Below, in pieces: positions 44,001 to 52,083 of a DNA stretch of 64,000 bases. The position numbers and the translations under genes are program-made. Numbering within the stretch: position 1 is the stretch's first letter; every line of letters begins with the position of its first letter. The notes beneath the pieces were generated by a model that worked only from the letters and a program-made list of their open reading frames with translations, ran no database searches and was not told where the DNA came from. Source of the DNA: CAZNVB01 sp964651495 (GTDB taxonomy: Bacteria > Acidobacteriota > Aminicenantia > Aminicenantales > UBA8522); NCBI GenBank assembly GCA_964651495.1, contig CAZYWP010000004.1, positions 5,715 through 69,714 on the forward strand. Direction: 5' to 3'.

Positions 44001-44443
44001 CCCTTGACCTGAGCGCTGGCCGTCTTTCCCCAGTAATAAAGCTCCCCCCCGGTCACCACGGCCTTTTCCAGGACGAAGGGAATGGGCAGGGTCAGCTTCA
44101 GCCCCAGTTTCTTTCCGCTTCCCTCTCCGGTTTCCGAGATTCTCAAGACCGGCTTTTGGATCACGATCGACAGCGGCTTCTCATTTCTGAAGAGAGACGC
44201 AAACGGCAGACTAACCGAGACCCGCTGGGCCGAGAAGAAGGGAGCGAGCGAGACGGTCCGGACGTCATCCAGGACGACTGACGGGGGAAAGAGACGGAGA
44301 TGGATGCGGTTGTAGGCTAGGACCGATTGGATTCTCTTGCTCACCTGGCCGACGATGAAGTTCCGGAGATAGAGGCTTCCTCCGAGCAGCAACGCCACCA
44401 GGACCGAGAAGGCGACAAGGGACTTGATTCGTCTTCGGGTCAT
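41039..44443 (-). CDS. TamB-like translocation/assembly module protein
   Basis: 1134 residues. One N-terminal membrane span (about 7-25) anchors a very long repetitive beta-strand region typical of AsmA/TamB proteins, and the C-terminal ~330 residues match the TamB domain: DLTLNLRLRGEDNAWMENSL, SGEVFFQDRKFQILRGRVSF, SPPLPPEDVLALLALGEAF and a terminal FGRVSFDVKIRRRF. Such proteins form hydrophobic grooves bridging the two membranes, with roles in phospholipid transport or autotransporter assembly. The end overlaps the Omp85 start by 50 nt. Confidence 0.93.
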   Translation of the reverse strand: MTRRRIKSLVAFSVLVALLLGGSLYLRNFIVGQVSKRIQSVLAYNRIHLRLFPPSVVLDDVRTVSLAPFFSAQRVSVSLPFASLFRNEKPLSIVIQKPVLRISETGEGSGKKLGLKLTLPIPFVLEKAVVTGGELYYWGKTASAQVKGVRATLRYKGDSLTFRAEAEDSTLWLGSSREPLTGRINLVAAGRGNQLEIKKFVFHGPHILIKARGSLSGLPEPEGQLRTSVSAEMETLSRIIALPLEWKGRIQGDGDLIRTKTGIRISSSLSADGLELNQIPLGKIRGRLELAPKAGLAIDLDILKKTGTERVLIRVESGRVRGEVQGFHLDPILAYVSLPWPVQSPAWGSFDLDDRRFQADIEFRDQSLEPAPGRYPFRGPVQFTWDRKADIGFSSPQLETSFGRMEVSGKVVVGSSVDVTIQGDVGDIKGGRDFTSLVLPNPLTFPEIRGRGRAVVRISGPLSSPEVRMNFDLSPAGFDRYDVAAATGSVEVIKETVTGRFDIDDPAFRGHIDLLSGAEGLDVAIRLAEGEVARILPGLNLRLPLEGRAAGEFKVSQRDKAIRVDGDFSSPRLEFSRQELHNVAGRLTWDGNYLVFPQLTCELYGGKISSSWRLELKTQALELDLEAENIDLSSFSPSLSGRLFLRLRGNEAREGESAAGRFGTKNLRLALLQPTEAEGEVGLNLAKNILGLRVKGNFLTGDNPFSVEAKIPLVKDALEIGIKGSFSNLDLLLPWKGAEGKLNYIGEVRGTLPRLDVSGGVDFQGALLPFPQFAHALTDYSGLILVKNGQASIRSIKGKLGGGDIQGGGEIRLGRGGVERIDVTAEGERLLLSPLDRTRALTDVSLRLLKDESRFVLDGDFIVQRLSWRREIYEKLAFSSTPDPTVQRPPGFFDDLTLNLRLRGEDNAWMENSLGRVRGRFDLTVSGSVQAPIVLGNIETLSGEVFFQDRKFQILRGRVSFFNPASIEPYLDFRGETYVKDYRVTFTLTGLLDQLKPEFSSSPPLPPEDVLALLALGEAFKRSYSAETSTQLSTASLLSFQLTEEAARRAEQIFSLDRFRIDPFLMGSSAEMTARLTVGKKISRDFYINYSTNLTRQTEEIIRLEWDISNEFSLVGTRNEFGRVSFDVKIRRRF

Positions 44444-44474
44444 TCTTCAGCCAGGAATCAATATACCATGAAAC

Positions 44475-44966
44475 TCATTCAACGCTGAAGAGGATGGAGC
44501 CTGCCTCGACATAATCGCCGGCCGAGAAATGAATCCGGCTGATGCGGCCGGGCCGGGGCGACTTGATCTCGTTCTGCATCTTCATCGCTTCGAGGACCAG
44601 GACCGGCTGGCCTTCTTTAACTGAATCTCCCGCCGCCGCCAGAACCTGGACGATCCGGCCCGGCATCGTGATCTTGACATCCTTTTTCCTGGCCCGGCCT
44701 TTGTCCTCTCTCAGGATGCCGACCGCCGACCTTTTCTCCACCTGGAAGTTCCGGCCGTTTACGATCACCGAATGAGAGACGGTGTTGGAGTTGACGATGA
44801 TATTGAACACCCTTCCGTCCACATTCAAGAGAAGCTCGTCCCGGCCGATGAACTCAACGGAGACAGCGTATGATTTGTCCCCGACCCGCGCCTGGAAAAC
44901 GTTCTTCCCTTTCTCCTCGAACCCGACCTTGAATTCCCGCTGCCCCAGCCAGAATTGGAAATTCAT
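44475..44966 (-). CDS. Biotin carboxyl carrier subunit
   Basis: 163 residues. The C-terminal ~75 residues form a biotinyl domain with EAMKMQNEI, whose Lys carries biotin, flanked by TMPGRIVQVLAAAGDSVKEGQPV and GRISRIHFSAGDYVEAGSILF. The N-terminal ~85 residues (beta-rich, ending in VNGRNFQVEK) match the region found ahead of the carrier in propionyl-CoA/decarboxylase-type systems, where it contacts the carboxyltransferase. It follows the biotin carboxylase gene by one base. Confidence 0.93.
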   Translation of the reverse strand: MNFQFWLGQREFKVGFEEKGKNVFQARVGDKSYAVSVEFIGRDELLLNVDGRVFNIIVNSNTVSHSVIVNGRNFQVEKRSAVGILREDKGRARKKDVKITMPGRIVQVLAAAGDSVKEGQPVLVLEAMKMQNEIKSPRPGRISRIHFSAGDYVEAGSILFSVE

Positions 44967-44967
44967 C

Positions 44968-46467
44968 TCACAGCCTGCCGTTCAGGTGTTCCATTCTTCC
45001 CTGAATCTTCCACGGATTTCCCCCTGGTTTCTCCCCGGGCTTCTCCTGTCTCTTAGCGTCCAGACGGCTCTTGATCCCGGCGGCGATCAAGGCGGCGATT
45101 TCCTCGGCCGGGTCCTCTCGGTCCCGCTCTTTCTCCAATTCGGAGATGAAATGAGTGGTGTACCGGCCGGCCAGGAAGCGGGGATGGACGAGCATCCTCT
45201 CAAAAAAGGGGATGGTCGTCTTGATTCCGTACACTTGGTATTCGGCAAGAGCCCTCAACATCCGCCGGATGGCCTCTTCCCGCGACTTTCCCCAGGTGAT
45301 GAGCTTGGAAAGGAGGGGATCATAATCGAGAGGAACGTCATAGCCCTGGTAAATCCCGCTGTCGTCCCTCACTCCCAGCCCGGCCGGGGTGTGAAGATAG
45401 ACGATCTTCCCCGGCGACGGCATAAAGTCGTTCGCCGGGTCCTCGGCCATGATCCGGCATTCTATGGCGTGGCCCTGCGGCTTGATCTCCGCCTGGCGGT
45501 ACGTCAGGGGAAGGCCGGCGGCAATCTCCAGCTGGCACCTGACCAGGTCGATCCCCGTCACCATTTCGGTGATTGGATGCTCTACCTGAAGGCGGGCATT
45601 CATCTCCAGAAAATAAAAATTGCGCTCCCCGTCGACAATGAACTCGACCGTCCCGGCGTTTCGGTAGCCGATGCTAGCCGCGGCCTTGGTCGCCACCTCG
45701 CCCATCGCCCGGCGCGTTTCGTCATCCAGGAACGGCGAAGGCGTCTCTTCCAGGACCTTCTGGTAGCGGCGCTGCATGGAGCACTCCCTCTCCCCGAGAG
45801 AGACGACGCTCCCGAAATCATCGGCCAGGATCTGGATCTCGATGTGGTGCGGATCACTGATGTATTTTTCGATGTAGATGGCGGGGTCAGCAAAACTCGA
45901 CAGGGCCTCCGAGCGCGCGAGCTGAAAGGCGGAAAGAAGGTCGTCTTCCGATTTGACCAGCCTCAGTCCTTTCCCTCCTCCGCCGGCCGCGGCTTTGAGG
46001 AGGAGCGGATACCCCACCTCCCGGGCCGTTCTTCGCAGCTCCTTTTCATCGCTGACGGGCTCCAGCGTCCCCGGAATGATAGGAACCCCGGCTTCAACCA
46101 TCCTTTTCCGGGCCGAAGTCTTCTCCCCCATCAGCCGCATGGGCTCGGAAGGGGGGCCGATGAAAACGATCCCCTCTTCCTCGCATCTCTTGACGAACCG
46201 GGGATTCTCGGCCAGAAAACCATAGCCGGGATGAATGGCCTCGGCGCGGCACCTTTTGGCCGTCTCGATCAGCCTCTCGATGTGGAGATAGCTCTCCGCG
46301 GGCGCGGCCTCCCCGATCCAGTAGGCTTCTTCGGCCAATCTCACGTGGAGGGCTTGGCGGTCGGCATCGGAATAGACGGCCGCCGGGATAACCTTCATCT
46401 CCCGGCAGGCGCGGATGACCCGGACGGCGATCTCGCCCCGGTTGGCGATTAATATCTTCTTGAACAT
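44968..46467 (-). CDS. Biotin carboxylase subunit
   Basis: 499 residues of the ATP-grasp biotin carboxylase family. KILIANRGEIAVRVIRACRE opens the protein, KAAAGGGGKGLRLV is the glycine-rich ATP loop, and FLEMNARLQVEH with MVTGIDLV forms the active centre. It charges biotin with bicarbonate using ATP. The C-terminus extends about 45 residues beyond the usual end and is basic. It lies directly against the carboxyltransferase gene (no gap), making a three-gene acyl-CoA carboxylase operon. Confidence 0.95.
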   Translation of the reverse strand: MFKKILIANRGEIAVRVIRACREMKVIPAAVYSDADRQALHVRLAEEAYWIGEAAPAESYLHIERLIETAKRCRAEAIHPGYGFLAENPRFVKRCEEEGIVFIGPPSEPMRLMGEKTSARKRMVEAGVPIIPGTLEPVSDEKELRRTAREVGYPLLLKAAAGGGGKGLRLVKSEDDLLSAFQLARSEALSSFADPAIYIEKYISDPHHIEIQILADDFGSVVSLGERECSMQRRYQKVLEETPSPFLDDETRRAMGEVATKAAASIGYRNAGTVEFIVDGERNFYFLEMNARLQVEHPITEMVTGIDLVRCQLEIAAGLPLTYRQAEIKPQGHAIECRIMAEDPANDFMPSPGKIVYLHTPAGLGVRDDSGIYQGYDVPLDYDPLLSKLITWGKSREEAIRRMLRALAEYQVYGIKTTIPFFERMLVHPRFLAGRYTTHFISELEKERDREDPAEEIAALIAAGIKSRLDAKRQEKPGEKPGGNPWKIQGRMEHLNGRL

Positions 46468-48018
46468 TTACAGTGGGATGTTGCCGTGTTTCCTGGGCGG
46501 ATTCTTGTCCCGTTTGTTCTCCAGCATCCGGAGGGCGGCGATGAGCTTGGGCCGGGTAGAGCGCGGCTCGATGACCTCGTCAAGATACCCTTTTTCGCAG
46601 GCGATATAGGGATTGGCGAATTTCTCGCGGAACTCGGCAATCCTGGCCTGCCTGACGGTCTCGGATGCCGATTTCGCTTCGAACTCGCGCTTGTAGACGA
46701 TCTTCACCGCCCCTTCGGGCCCCATCACGGCGATCTCGGCCGTGGGATAGGCGAAATTGATGTCGGCCCGGATATGCTTGGAGGCCATGACGCAATACGC
46801 CCCGCCGTAGGCCTTGCGGGTGATGACCGTGACTTTGGGCACGGTGGCCTCGGCAAAGGCGTACAGAAGCTTGGCGCCATGTCGGATGATGCCGCCGTGT
46901 TCCTGGGCGACGCCCGGAAGAAACCCGGGGACATCCTCGAACGTGATCAGGGGAATGTTAAAGGCATCGCAAAAGCGGACGAAACGGGCACCCTTATCGG
47001 AGGCGTTGATATCCAGGGCCCCCGCCAGATGGTCCGGCTGGTTGGCCACCACGGCGACCGGCTTCCCGGCTAGACGGCCGAAACCGATGACAATGTTCTT
47101 GGCCCATTCCGCCTGAACCTCCAGGAAGTTGCTGTCATCCACCACTTCCTTGATCACTCTGCGGATGTCATAGGGCAGGTAGGGGTCGTCCGGGACGATC
47201 AGGTTCATGTCTTCGCTCGTCCGGTCCCACGGGTCGGATGTCTCCTTCTCCGGGGGGTCCTCGAGGTTGTTGTTGGGAATGTATGACAGGAGCTCCCGGA
47301 TGAGCGAAAGGGCATGCGGCTCGTTTTCGGCGGCGAAATGAGCCACGCCGCTCAGGGCGTTGTGGGTCTCCGCGCCGCCCAGTTCCTCCATGCTGACGTC
47401 TTCATGGGTGACCGCTTTGATGACGTCGGGTCCGGTGATGAACATATTGCTGATCTCTTTGGTCATGATGACGAAATCGGTGATGGCGGGGGAATAGACC
47501 GCCCCGCCCGCGCAGGGCCCCATGATGGCGGAAATCTGCGGGATGACTCCGGAGGCCAGAACGTTGCGCAGAAAAATATCCGCGTACCCGCCCAGGCTGG
47601 CCACTCCCTCCTGAATGCGCGCCCCACCCGAATCATTGAGCCCGATGAGGGGCGCTCCGACCTTCATGGCCAGGTCCATGATCTTGACGATCTTGGCGGC
47701 GTTGGCGGCGCTGAGGGACCCCCCGAAGACTGTGAAGTCCTGGGCGAAAACGAAGACCTGGCGGCCCTCGATCCGGCCGTAGCCGGAAACGACGCCGTCT
47801 CCGTGAATCCGCTTTTTTTCCATCCCAAAATCCTGGCTGTCGTGGACGACGAGCTTGTCCATCTCCTCGAAAGACCCCTCATCCAGGAGAAGGCTGATCC
47901 TTTCCCGCGCGGTCAGCTTGCCGGCCTGGTGCTGCTTCCCGATCCGGTCGGCGCCGCCGCCCAGCTCGGCCAGCCTGTTTTTTTCCCGGAGGTTGCCGAT
48001 TTTTTTCTCGATGCTCAT
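46468..48018 (-). CDS. Acyl-CoA carboxyltransferase subunit (propionyl/methylmalonyl-CoA type)
   Basis: 516 residues with both crotonase-fold halves. The N-half oxyanion region is NDSGGARIQEGVASLGGY with GPCAGGAVYSPAITDF; the C-half is FEDVPGFLPGVAQEHGGIIRHGAKLL with RKAYGGAYCVM. These features match the PccB / methylmalonyl-CoA decarboxylase alpha group rather than AccA/AccD. The substrate is likely propionyl- or methylmalonyl-CoA, not proven. No sodium-pump membrane subunits lie nearby, which favours a carboxylase. It is the first gene of the trio, starting after the transaldolase stop region with only AGGT as ribosome site. Confidence 0.94.
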   Translation of the reverse strand: MSIEKKIGNLREKNRLAELGGGADRIGKQHQAGKLTARERISLLLDEGSFEEMDKLVVHDSQDFGMEKKRIHGDGVVSGYGRIEGRQVFVFAQDFTVFGGSLSAANAAKIVKIMDLAMKVGAPLIGLNDSGGARIQEGVASLGGYADIFLRNVLASGVIPQISAIMGPCAGGAVYSPAITDFVIMTKEISNMFITGPDVIKAVTHEDVSMEELGGAETHNALSGVAHFAAENEPHALSLIRELLSYIPNNNLEDPPEKETSDPWDRTSEDMNLIVPDDPYLPYDIRRVIKEVVDDSNFLEVQAEWAKNIVIGFGRLAGKPVAVVANQPDHLAGALDINASDKGARFVRFCDAFNIPLITFEDVPGFLPGVAQEHGGIIRHGAKLLYAFAEATVPKVTVITRKAYGGAYCVMASKHIRADINFAYPTAEIAVMGPEGAVKIVYKREFEAKSASETVRQARIAEFREKFANPYIACEKGYLDEVIEPRSTRPKLIAALRMLENKRDKNPPRKHGNIPL

Positions 48019-48040
48019 GTTGACCTATCCGCAGATGAGA

Positions 48041-48685
48041 TTACTTTTTCACCTTTCCCCAGTCTTGCAAAAATTTTTCCATTCCGCTGTCGGTCAGAGG
48101 ATGCTTGACCAGCTTGGCGATCACGGAAAAGGGGATGGTGGCGATGTCCGCCCCGAGGAGAGCCGCATCGACCACTTGCCGGGGATGACGGATGCTGGCC
48201 ACGATGACCTCGGTCTCGAAGCCGTAGTTGTCGAAAATGATGAGGATTTCTTTGACCAGGCCCATGCCTTCCTGGGAAATGTCGTCCAGGCGCCCGATGA
48301 ACGGGCTGACGTAGCGCGACCCGGCCTTGGCCGCGAGAAGGGCCTGGGTGGAGGAAAAAACCAGAGTGGTGTTGACACTGATGCCCTCTTGAGCCAGAAC
48401 CCGCGTCGCTTTGAGGCCGTCCAGCCCAACGGGAATCTTGACCACGACGTTGGGCGCGATCTTGGCCAATTCCCGGGCCTCGGGGATGATCTCCTCGGCT
48501 CTGGTCATGACACACTCAACGCTGACCGGGCCGGGACAGACCCGGCAGATCTCCTTGATGAGGTCCTCAAAACGCGCGCTCTCCTTGGAACAGAGAGACG
48601 GATTGGTGGTGACTCCGTCCAGGATTCCCCATCCGGCCACATCCCTGATTTCAGTTAGGTTCGCGGTGTCCAGAAAAAATTTCAT
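48041..48685 (-). CDS. fsa: Small transaldolase / fructose-6-phosphate aldolase family enzyme
   Basis: 214 residues, the short TalC/Fsa type. MKFFLDTANLTEI opens it, GVTTNPSL is the substrate loop, and the Schiff-base Lys is in VVKIPVGLDGLKA; SRYVSPFIGRLDDI completes the barrel. It transfers dihydroxyacetone units in the pentose phosphate network or acts as an aldolase; sequence alone does not decide. GGGAGG lies 4 nt before the ATG. It stands 22 nt before the carboxyltransferase gene. Confidence 0.94.
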   Translation of the reverse strand: MKFFLDTANLTEIRDVAGWGILDGVTTNPSLCSKESARFEDLIKEICRVCPGPVSVECVMTRAEEIIPEARELAKIAPNVVVKIPVGLDGLKATRVLAQEGISVNTTLVFSSTQALLAAKAGSRYVSPFIGRLDDISQEGMGLVKEILIIFDNYGFETEVIVASIRHPRQVVDAALLGADIATIPFSVIAKLVKHPLTDSGMEKFLQDWGKVKK

Positions 48686-48781
48686 CGGTCCTCCCTAACG
48701 TCTGCTCATTCTTGCATCGGCTTCGCCGGTTTCGGCCTCCGCTCTCCGCCGGAACTTCCGGCCTTCAACCTGTCTTTTCTC

Positions 48782-48801
48782 ATCTGCGTCAGAACGCAGA
48801 T
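48782..48801. other. Perfect stem-loop between the FAH-family and transaldolase genes
   Basis: ATCTGCGT-CAGA-ACGCAGAT forms an 8-bp stem with a 4-nt loop. It lies about 40 nt past the FAH-family stop. It lacks a U-run on either strand, so it is not a standard intrinsic terminator; it may stabilise a 3' end. Confidence 0.45.
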
Positions 48802-48839
48802 CCCGCCAGCCGGCCCGCCCACAGTCTTCCGATCGTTGT

Positions 48840-49607
48840 CTATGAATCGATTTTCCTGACCGTGTTGGACAGGGTCCCGATTCCCTCGATCTGGACATCC
48901 ACCCGGTCCCCGGGCGTCAGCGGGCCGATCCCGGCCGGAGTCCCCGTCGTTATGATATCGCCGGGCAGAAGAGTCATCACCCCGGAGATAAAGCGGATGA
49001 GCCTGGGCACGGGAAAAATCATGTTCGCGGTGCTGGCGGACTGTCTGAGCTTTCCGTTGAGGAATGTCTTGACCCGCAGCCGGGAAGGGTCAAGTCCCGT
49101 GGCGATGCAGGGCCCGACCGGGGCAAACGTATCGAACGATTTAGCCCGGGTGAACTGAACATCTTTCTGCTGAAGGTCACGAGCGGTGACGTCGTTCAGG
49201 CAGGTGTAGCCGAGGATGTAGGGGCTTACATCGTCATCTTCCTCGATATCCTTCGCCATTTTTTTAATGACCACGGCCAACTCCCCTTCATAGTCGACCC
49301 GCCAGCTGGTCTTGGGATAAATGATCGCCTCATGGGGGCCGATGACCGCCGAGGGCGGCTTCAGGAAAATCAACGGCTCTTCCGGAAGCCGGCGTCCCAT
49401 TTCCCGGCCGTGGGCCCGGTAATTCGTTCCGACCGCGACGATCTTACTGGGATCGACCGGGGGCAGAAGGGAGACCGAGCCGATAGCGATCCCCTTCTCC
49501 GCGATCCTGAATTCGGCGAAAATGGACCCTTCGATCGGGTAGAGCGTTTCTGTTTTGAGCGCGCCGTACAGTGTTTTCCCGCGGTGTTTGAAGCGGTAGA
49601 TCTTCAA
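48840..49607 (-). CDS. Fumarylacetoacetate hydrolase-family enzyme
   Basis: 255 residues. The metal-binding acidic residues lie in VDYEGELAVVI (Glu, Glu) and LNDVTARDLQ (Asp); the FAH signature continues with TRAKSFDTFAPVGPCI and DIITTGTPAGIG. Members hydrolyse C-C bonds in diketo acids, isomerise, or decarboxylate oxaloacetate; the substrate is not readable. Its ATG overlaps the stop of the FN3 lipoprotein (ATGA), and it is the last gene of the hslVU operon. Confidence 0.92.
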   Translation of the reverse strand: MKIYRFKHRGKTLYGALKTETLYPIEGSIFAEFRIAEKGIAIGSVSLLPPVDPSKIVAVGTNYRAHGREMGRRLPEEPLIFLKPPSAVIGPHEAIIYPKTSWRVDYEGELAVVIKKMAKDIEEDDDVSPYILGYTCLNDVTARDLQQKDVQFTRAKSFDTFAPVGPCIATGLDPSRLRVKTFLNGKLRQSASTANMIFPVPRLIRFISGVMTLLPGDIITTGTPAGIGPLTPGDRVDVQIEGIGTLSNTVRKIDS

Positions 49608-50695
49608 GCCGGACCATCCCTCATGACACCGCTCGCCGGACTGGATTTCGGGCTCTCATTCCCGGCGGTGTCCAAAGCAGTTATAGCATAAACATATCGC
49701 TTGTTCTTTTCAACTCCGGAATCGGAATAGGAGTTCTCGGTCGCGGCCAGCTCTTGGAGAAGTGCAAACGCGGCCTGTTTCTCCTCTCTGCGCCAGACCC
49801 TGTAGCCCGCGAGATCGGGCTCCGGGCCGGCCTCCCAGCTCAAGGCGATAACGCCCGCCCCGGCCACGGCCGTCAGGCCCGTCGGCGCCGCCGGGGGAAA
49901 AACGTCTTTGGCTTCGACTTCGACGACTTCCGAGTCCTCGCTCTCCGCCAGAGGTCGGGAACCCGAGGCCGCCGCCCGGATAAAATAGCGGTAGGTCCGG
50001 CCGAAAACGATATCTCCGTCACGAAATTCCAGTCCCTTGACCGGGGAAGGATTTACAGCCGCCGCCGTCGCTTTCTCTTCCGAGCGATAGATGTTGTAGG
50101 CGAACGGCTCGGCCGCGACGGCCGCCTCAGTTTTCACCGCGGAGGCCTCCCAGCGGACCTCGATATGATCCGAAAAGACTGTGGCCCGGACGCGGCGGGG
50201 CGGGTCCGGCATCGCCCGGACCTCGATGGAACGGGGCTCCGAAAAATCGGAAACCCGTTTTTTTGCATCCTGGGCCCTCAGGGCGAAGGTCAAGATCCTG
50301 GTGCCGTCTCCACCCTTCTCCGGAACATGCACATAGGATAGTCCGGCTTCCGTTCCGCCGTCGCGGAGAGGCGATGCCGGCTGACTTTGCTTGACCCTGG
50401 CCAGGAGCTCCGCCCGGCCCCGGAAATCCTCTATTGACACTTCCTCTTTAGAGGTCTCCTTGTCTTCGGCCATCCAGATTTCGACCTCGGAAACGGACGG
50501 CAGGGGATTCCCGTCCACGTAAGCGGACGGGTTGGTCCAGGTCAGAATGACCTGCCCCCCCCGCTGACTCAAGGTCAGGTTCTGGACCGGCTGGGGAACG
50601 CGGACGAGTGGCGGCAGGAGCGGACCCTTCTTGCCGCAGAAGGAAAAAAGAAGGCCGCAGAATAAGGAGAGCAGAATGGCGCGCCTGATCATCAA
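49604..50695 (-). CDS. Lipoprotein with LptM-like N-terminus and fibronectin type III domains
   Basis: 363 residues. The signal peptide ends at Cys20, directly followed by GKKGPLLPP, the short motif characteristic of LptM/YifL lipoproteins. Instead of stopping there, the protein continues with about three FN3-like domains (about 35-150, 160-255, 265-355), seen in VQNLTLSQRGGQVILTWTNP, VRATVFSDHIEVRWEAS and LTAVAGAGVIALSWEAGPEPDLAGYRVWRR and the Tyr-rich closing YVYAITALDTAGNES, each split by variable linkers. Start and stop overlap hslU and the FAH-family gene by 4 nt. Function unknown; an outer-membrane anchored adaptor is plausible. Confidence 0.85.
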   Translation of the reverse strand: MMIRRAILLSLFCGLLFSFCGKKGPLLPPLVRVPQPVQNLTLSQRGGQVILTWTNPSAYVDGNPLPSVSEVEIWMAEDKETSKEEVSIEDFRGRAELLARVKQSQPASPLRDGGTEAGLSYVHVPEKGGDGTRILTFALRAQDAKKRVSDFSEPRSIEVRAMPDPPRRVRATVFSDHIEVRWEASAVKTEAAVAAEPFAYNIYRSEEKATAAAVNPSPVKGLEFRDGDIVFGRTYRYFIRAAASGSRPLAESEDSEVVEVEAKDVFPPAAPTGLTAVAGAGVIALSWEAGPEPDLAGYRVWRREEKQAAFALLQELAATENSYSDSGVEKNKRYVYAITALDTAGNESPKSSPASGVMRDGPA

Positions 50696-52083
50696 AGGAT
50701 GAACCGCCGGAGGTCCTGGTCCTTGAGGATGTCCTCGAGCTGCCTCTCGACGTAAGCCTTGTCGATCAGGATGTTTTTCTCCTTGATGTCCGGGGCGGCG
50801 AAGGAAATCTCCTCCATGACCTTCTCGAGGATCGTGTGAAGGCGGCGGGCTCCGATGTTTTCCGATTCCTCGTTGACTTTCTCGGCGATCTCGGCGATGA
50901 CGTCGACCGCGTCCGGGCTGAACTCGACCCCCACGCCTTCGGTCTCCATCAGGGCCATATATTGCTTGATCAGGGCATTCTCCGGCTCGACGAGGATGCG
51001 GATGAAATCCTCCGTGTGCAGGGAGGTCAGCTCGACACGGATAGGAAACCGGCCCTGAAGTTCGGGGATCAAGTCGGACGGCTTGGAGACGTGAAAGGCG
51101 CCCGCCCCGATGAAGAGAATGTGGTCGGTCCGGACCAGGCCGTAGCGGGTGTTGACCGTCGTCCCCTCGATAATCGGCAGCAGGTCGCGCTGCACGCCCT
51201 CCCGGCTCACCTCGGGTCCGTGTCCCGACTCGCGGCCGGCGATCTTGTCGACTTCGTCCAGGAAGATGATTCCCGAGTGCTCGACCCGCTCGACGGCCAG
51301 CCGGGATACCTGGTCCATGTCCACCAGGCGCTTTTCCTCGTCTTCCATCAGGAATTCCCGGGCTTCCTTGATCTTGATTTTTCTCTTCTTGGATTTTCCG
51401 CCCAGAAAACCGGGAATGATTTCCTGGATATGGATGCCGATCTCCTCCACTCCGGCATTGGAAAAAATCTCGAACGGCGAGCTCATTTTCTCCTTGATTT
51501 CGACCTCGATCAGGCGTTCTTCGAGGAGGCCGTCCTGGAGCTGCCGGCGCAGCTTTTCCCGGGTTTCCTGGAAGCGGGCGTAATCGCCTTCGGCCAGGAC
51601 GTTCTCTTTTCGGCGCAACGGCGGCAGGAGGAGGTCGAGGATCTTCTCTTCGACGTTGGTCACGGCCTTATCCCTGATCTCCGCAATTTTTTCCTGTTTG
51701 ACCATGTCGAAGGAGATGCGGACGAGGTCCCGGATCATGGATTCGACATCCCGGCCCACATATCCGACTTCGGTGAACTTGCTGGCCTCGATCTTGAGAA
51801 AGGGCGAGGAGGTCAGCTTGGCCAGGCGGCGGGAAATCTCGGTCTTTCCGACCCCGGTAGGTCCGATCATCAGGATGTTCTTGGGAGCGATTTCATCGGC
51901 CAGCTCGGGGGGCAGCTTGCGGCGCCGGTAGCGGTTCCGCAGGGCGATGGCGACTGCCCGCTTGGCCGCCCTCTGGCCGATGATGTACTTGTCCAGCTCG
52001 GCGACGATTTCCTTCGGCGTCAGCTCGGTTTCTCTCGCCTCAGCGGCGGGATTTTCCGTTGATTTGAGCAGCGCGACAGCCAT
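50692..52083 (-). CDS. hslU: ATP-dependent protease ATPase subunit HslU
   Basis: 463 residues. ELDKYIIGQRAAKRAVAIALRNR opens the AAA+ core; Walker A GPTGVGKTEISRRLAKL, Walker B IIFLDEVDKIAGR, pore motif EVGYVGRDVES and the I-domain (about 115-245) rich in Lys/Glu are intact. The C-terminus DQDLRRFIL inserts into HslV to activate it. It unfolds substrates for HslV. It begins immediately at the end of hslV with no spacer. Confidence 0.97.
   Translation of the reverse strand: MAVALLKSTENPAAEARETELTPKEIVAELDKYIIGQRAAKRAVAIALRNRYRRRKLPPELADEIAPKNILMIGPTGVGKTEISRRLAKLTSSPFLKIEASKFTEVGYVGRDVESMIRDLVRISFDMVKQEKIAEIRDKAVTNVEEKILDLLLPPLRRKENVLAEGDYARFQETREKLRRQLQDGLLEERLIEVEIKEKMSSPFEIFSNAGVEEIGIHIQEIIPGFLGGKSKKRKIKIKEAREFLMEDEEKRLVDMDQVSRLAVERVEHSGIIFLDEVDKIAGRESGHGPEVSREGVQRDLLPIIEGTTVNTRYGLVRTDHILFIGAGAFHVSKPSDLIPELQGRFPIRVELTSLHTEDFIRILVEPENALIKQYMALMETEGVGVEFSPDAVDVIAEIAEKVNEESENIGARRLHTILEKVMEEISFAAPDIKEKNILIDKAYVERQLEDILKDQDLRRFIL

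Noticed and set aside
48782..48801. Perfect 8-bp hairpin as an intrinsic terminator
   Set aside because: No U-run follows on either strand; reported only as a stem-loop.
48695..48898. 67-codon minus-strand frame between the FAH-family and transaldolase genes
   Set aside because: Arg/Ser/Gly/Glu-rich with no ribosome site, overlapping the FAH-family 3' end; looks like random GC-rich sequence.
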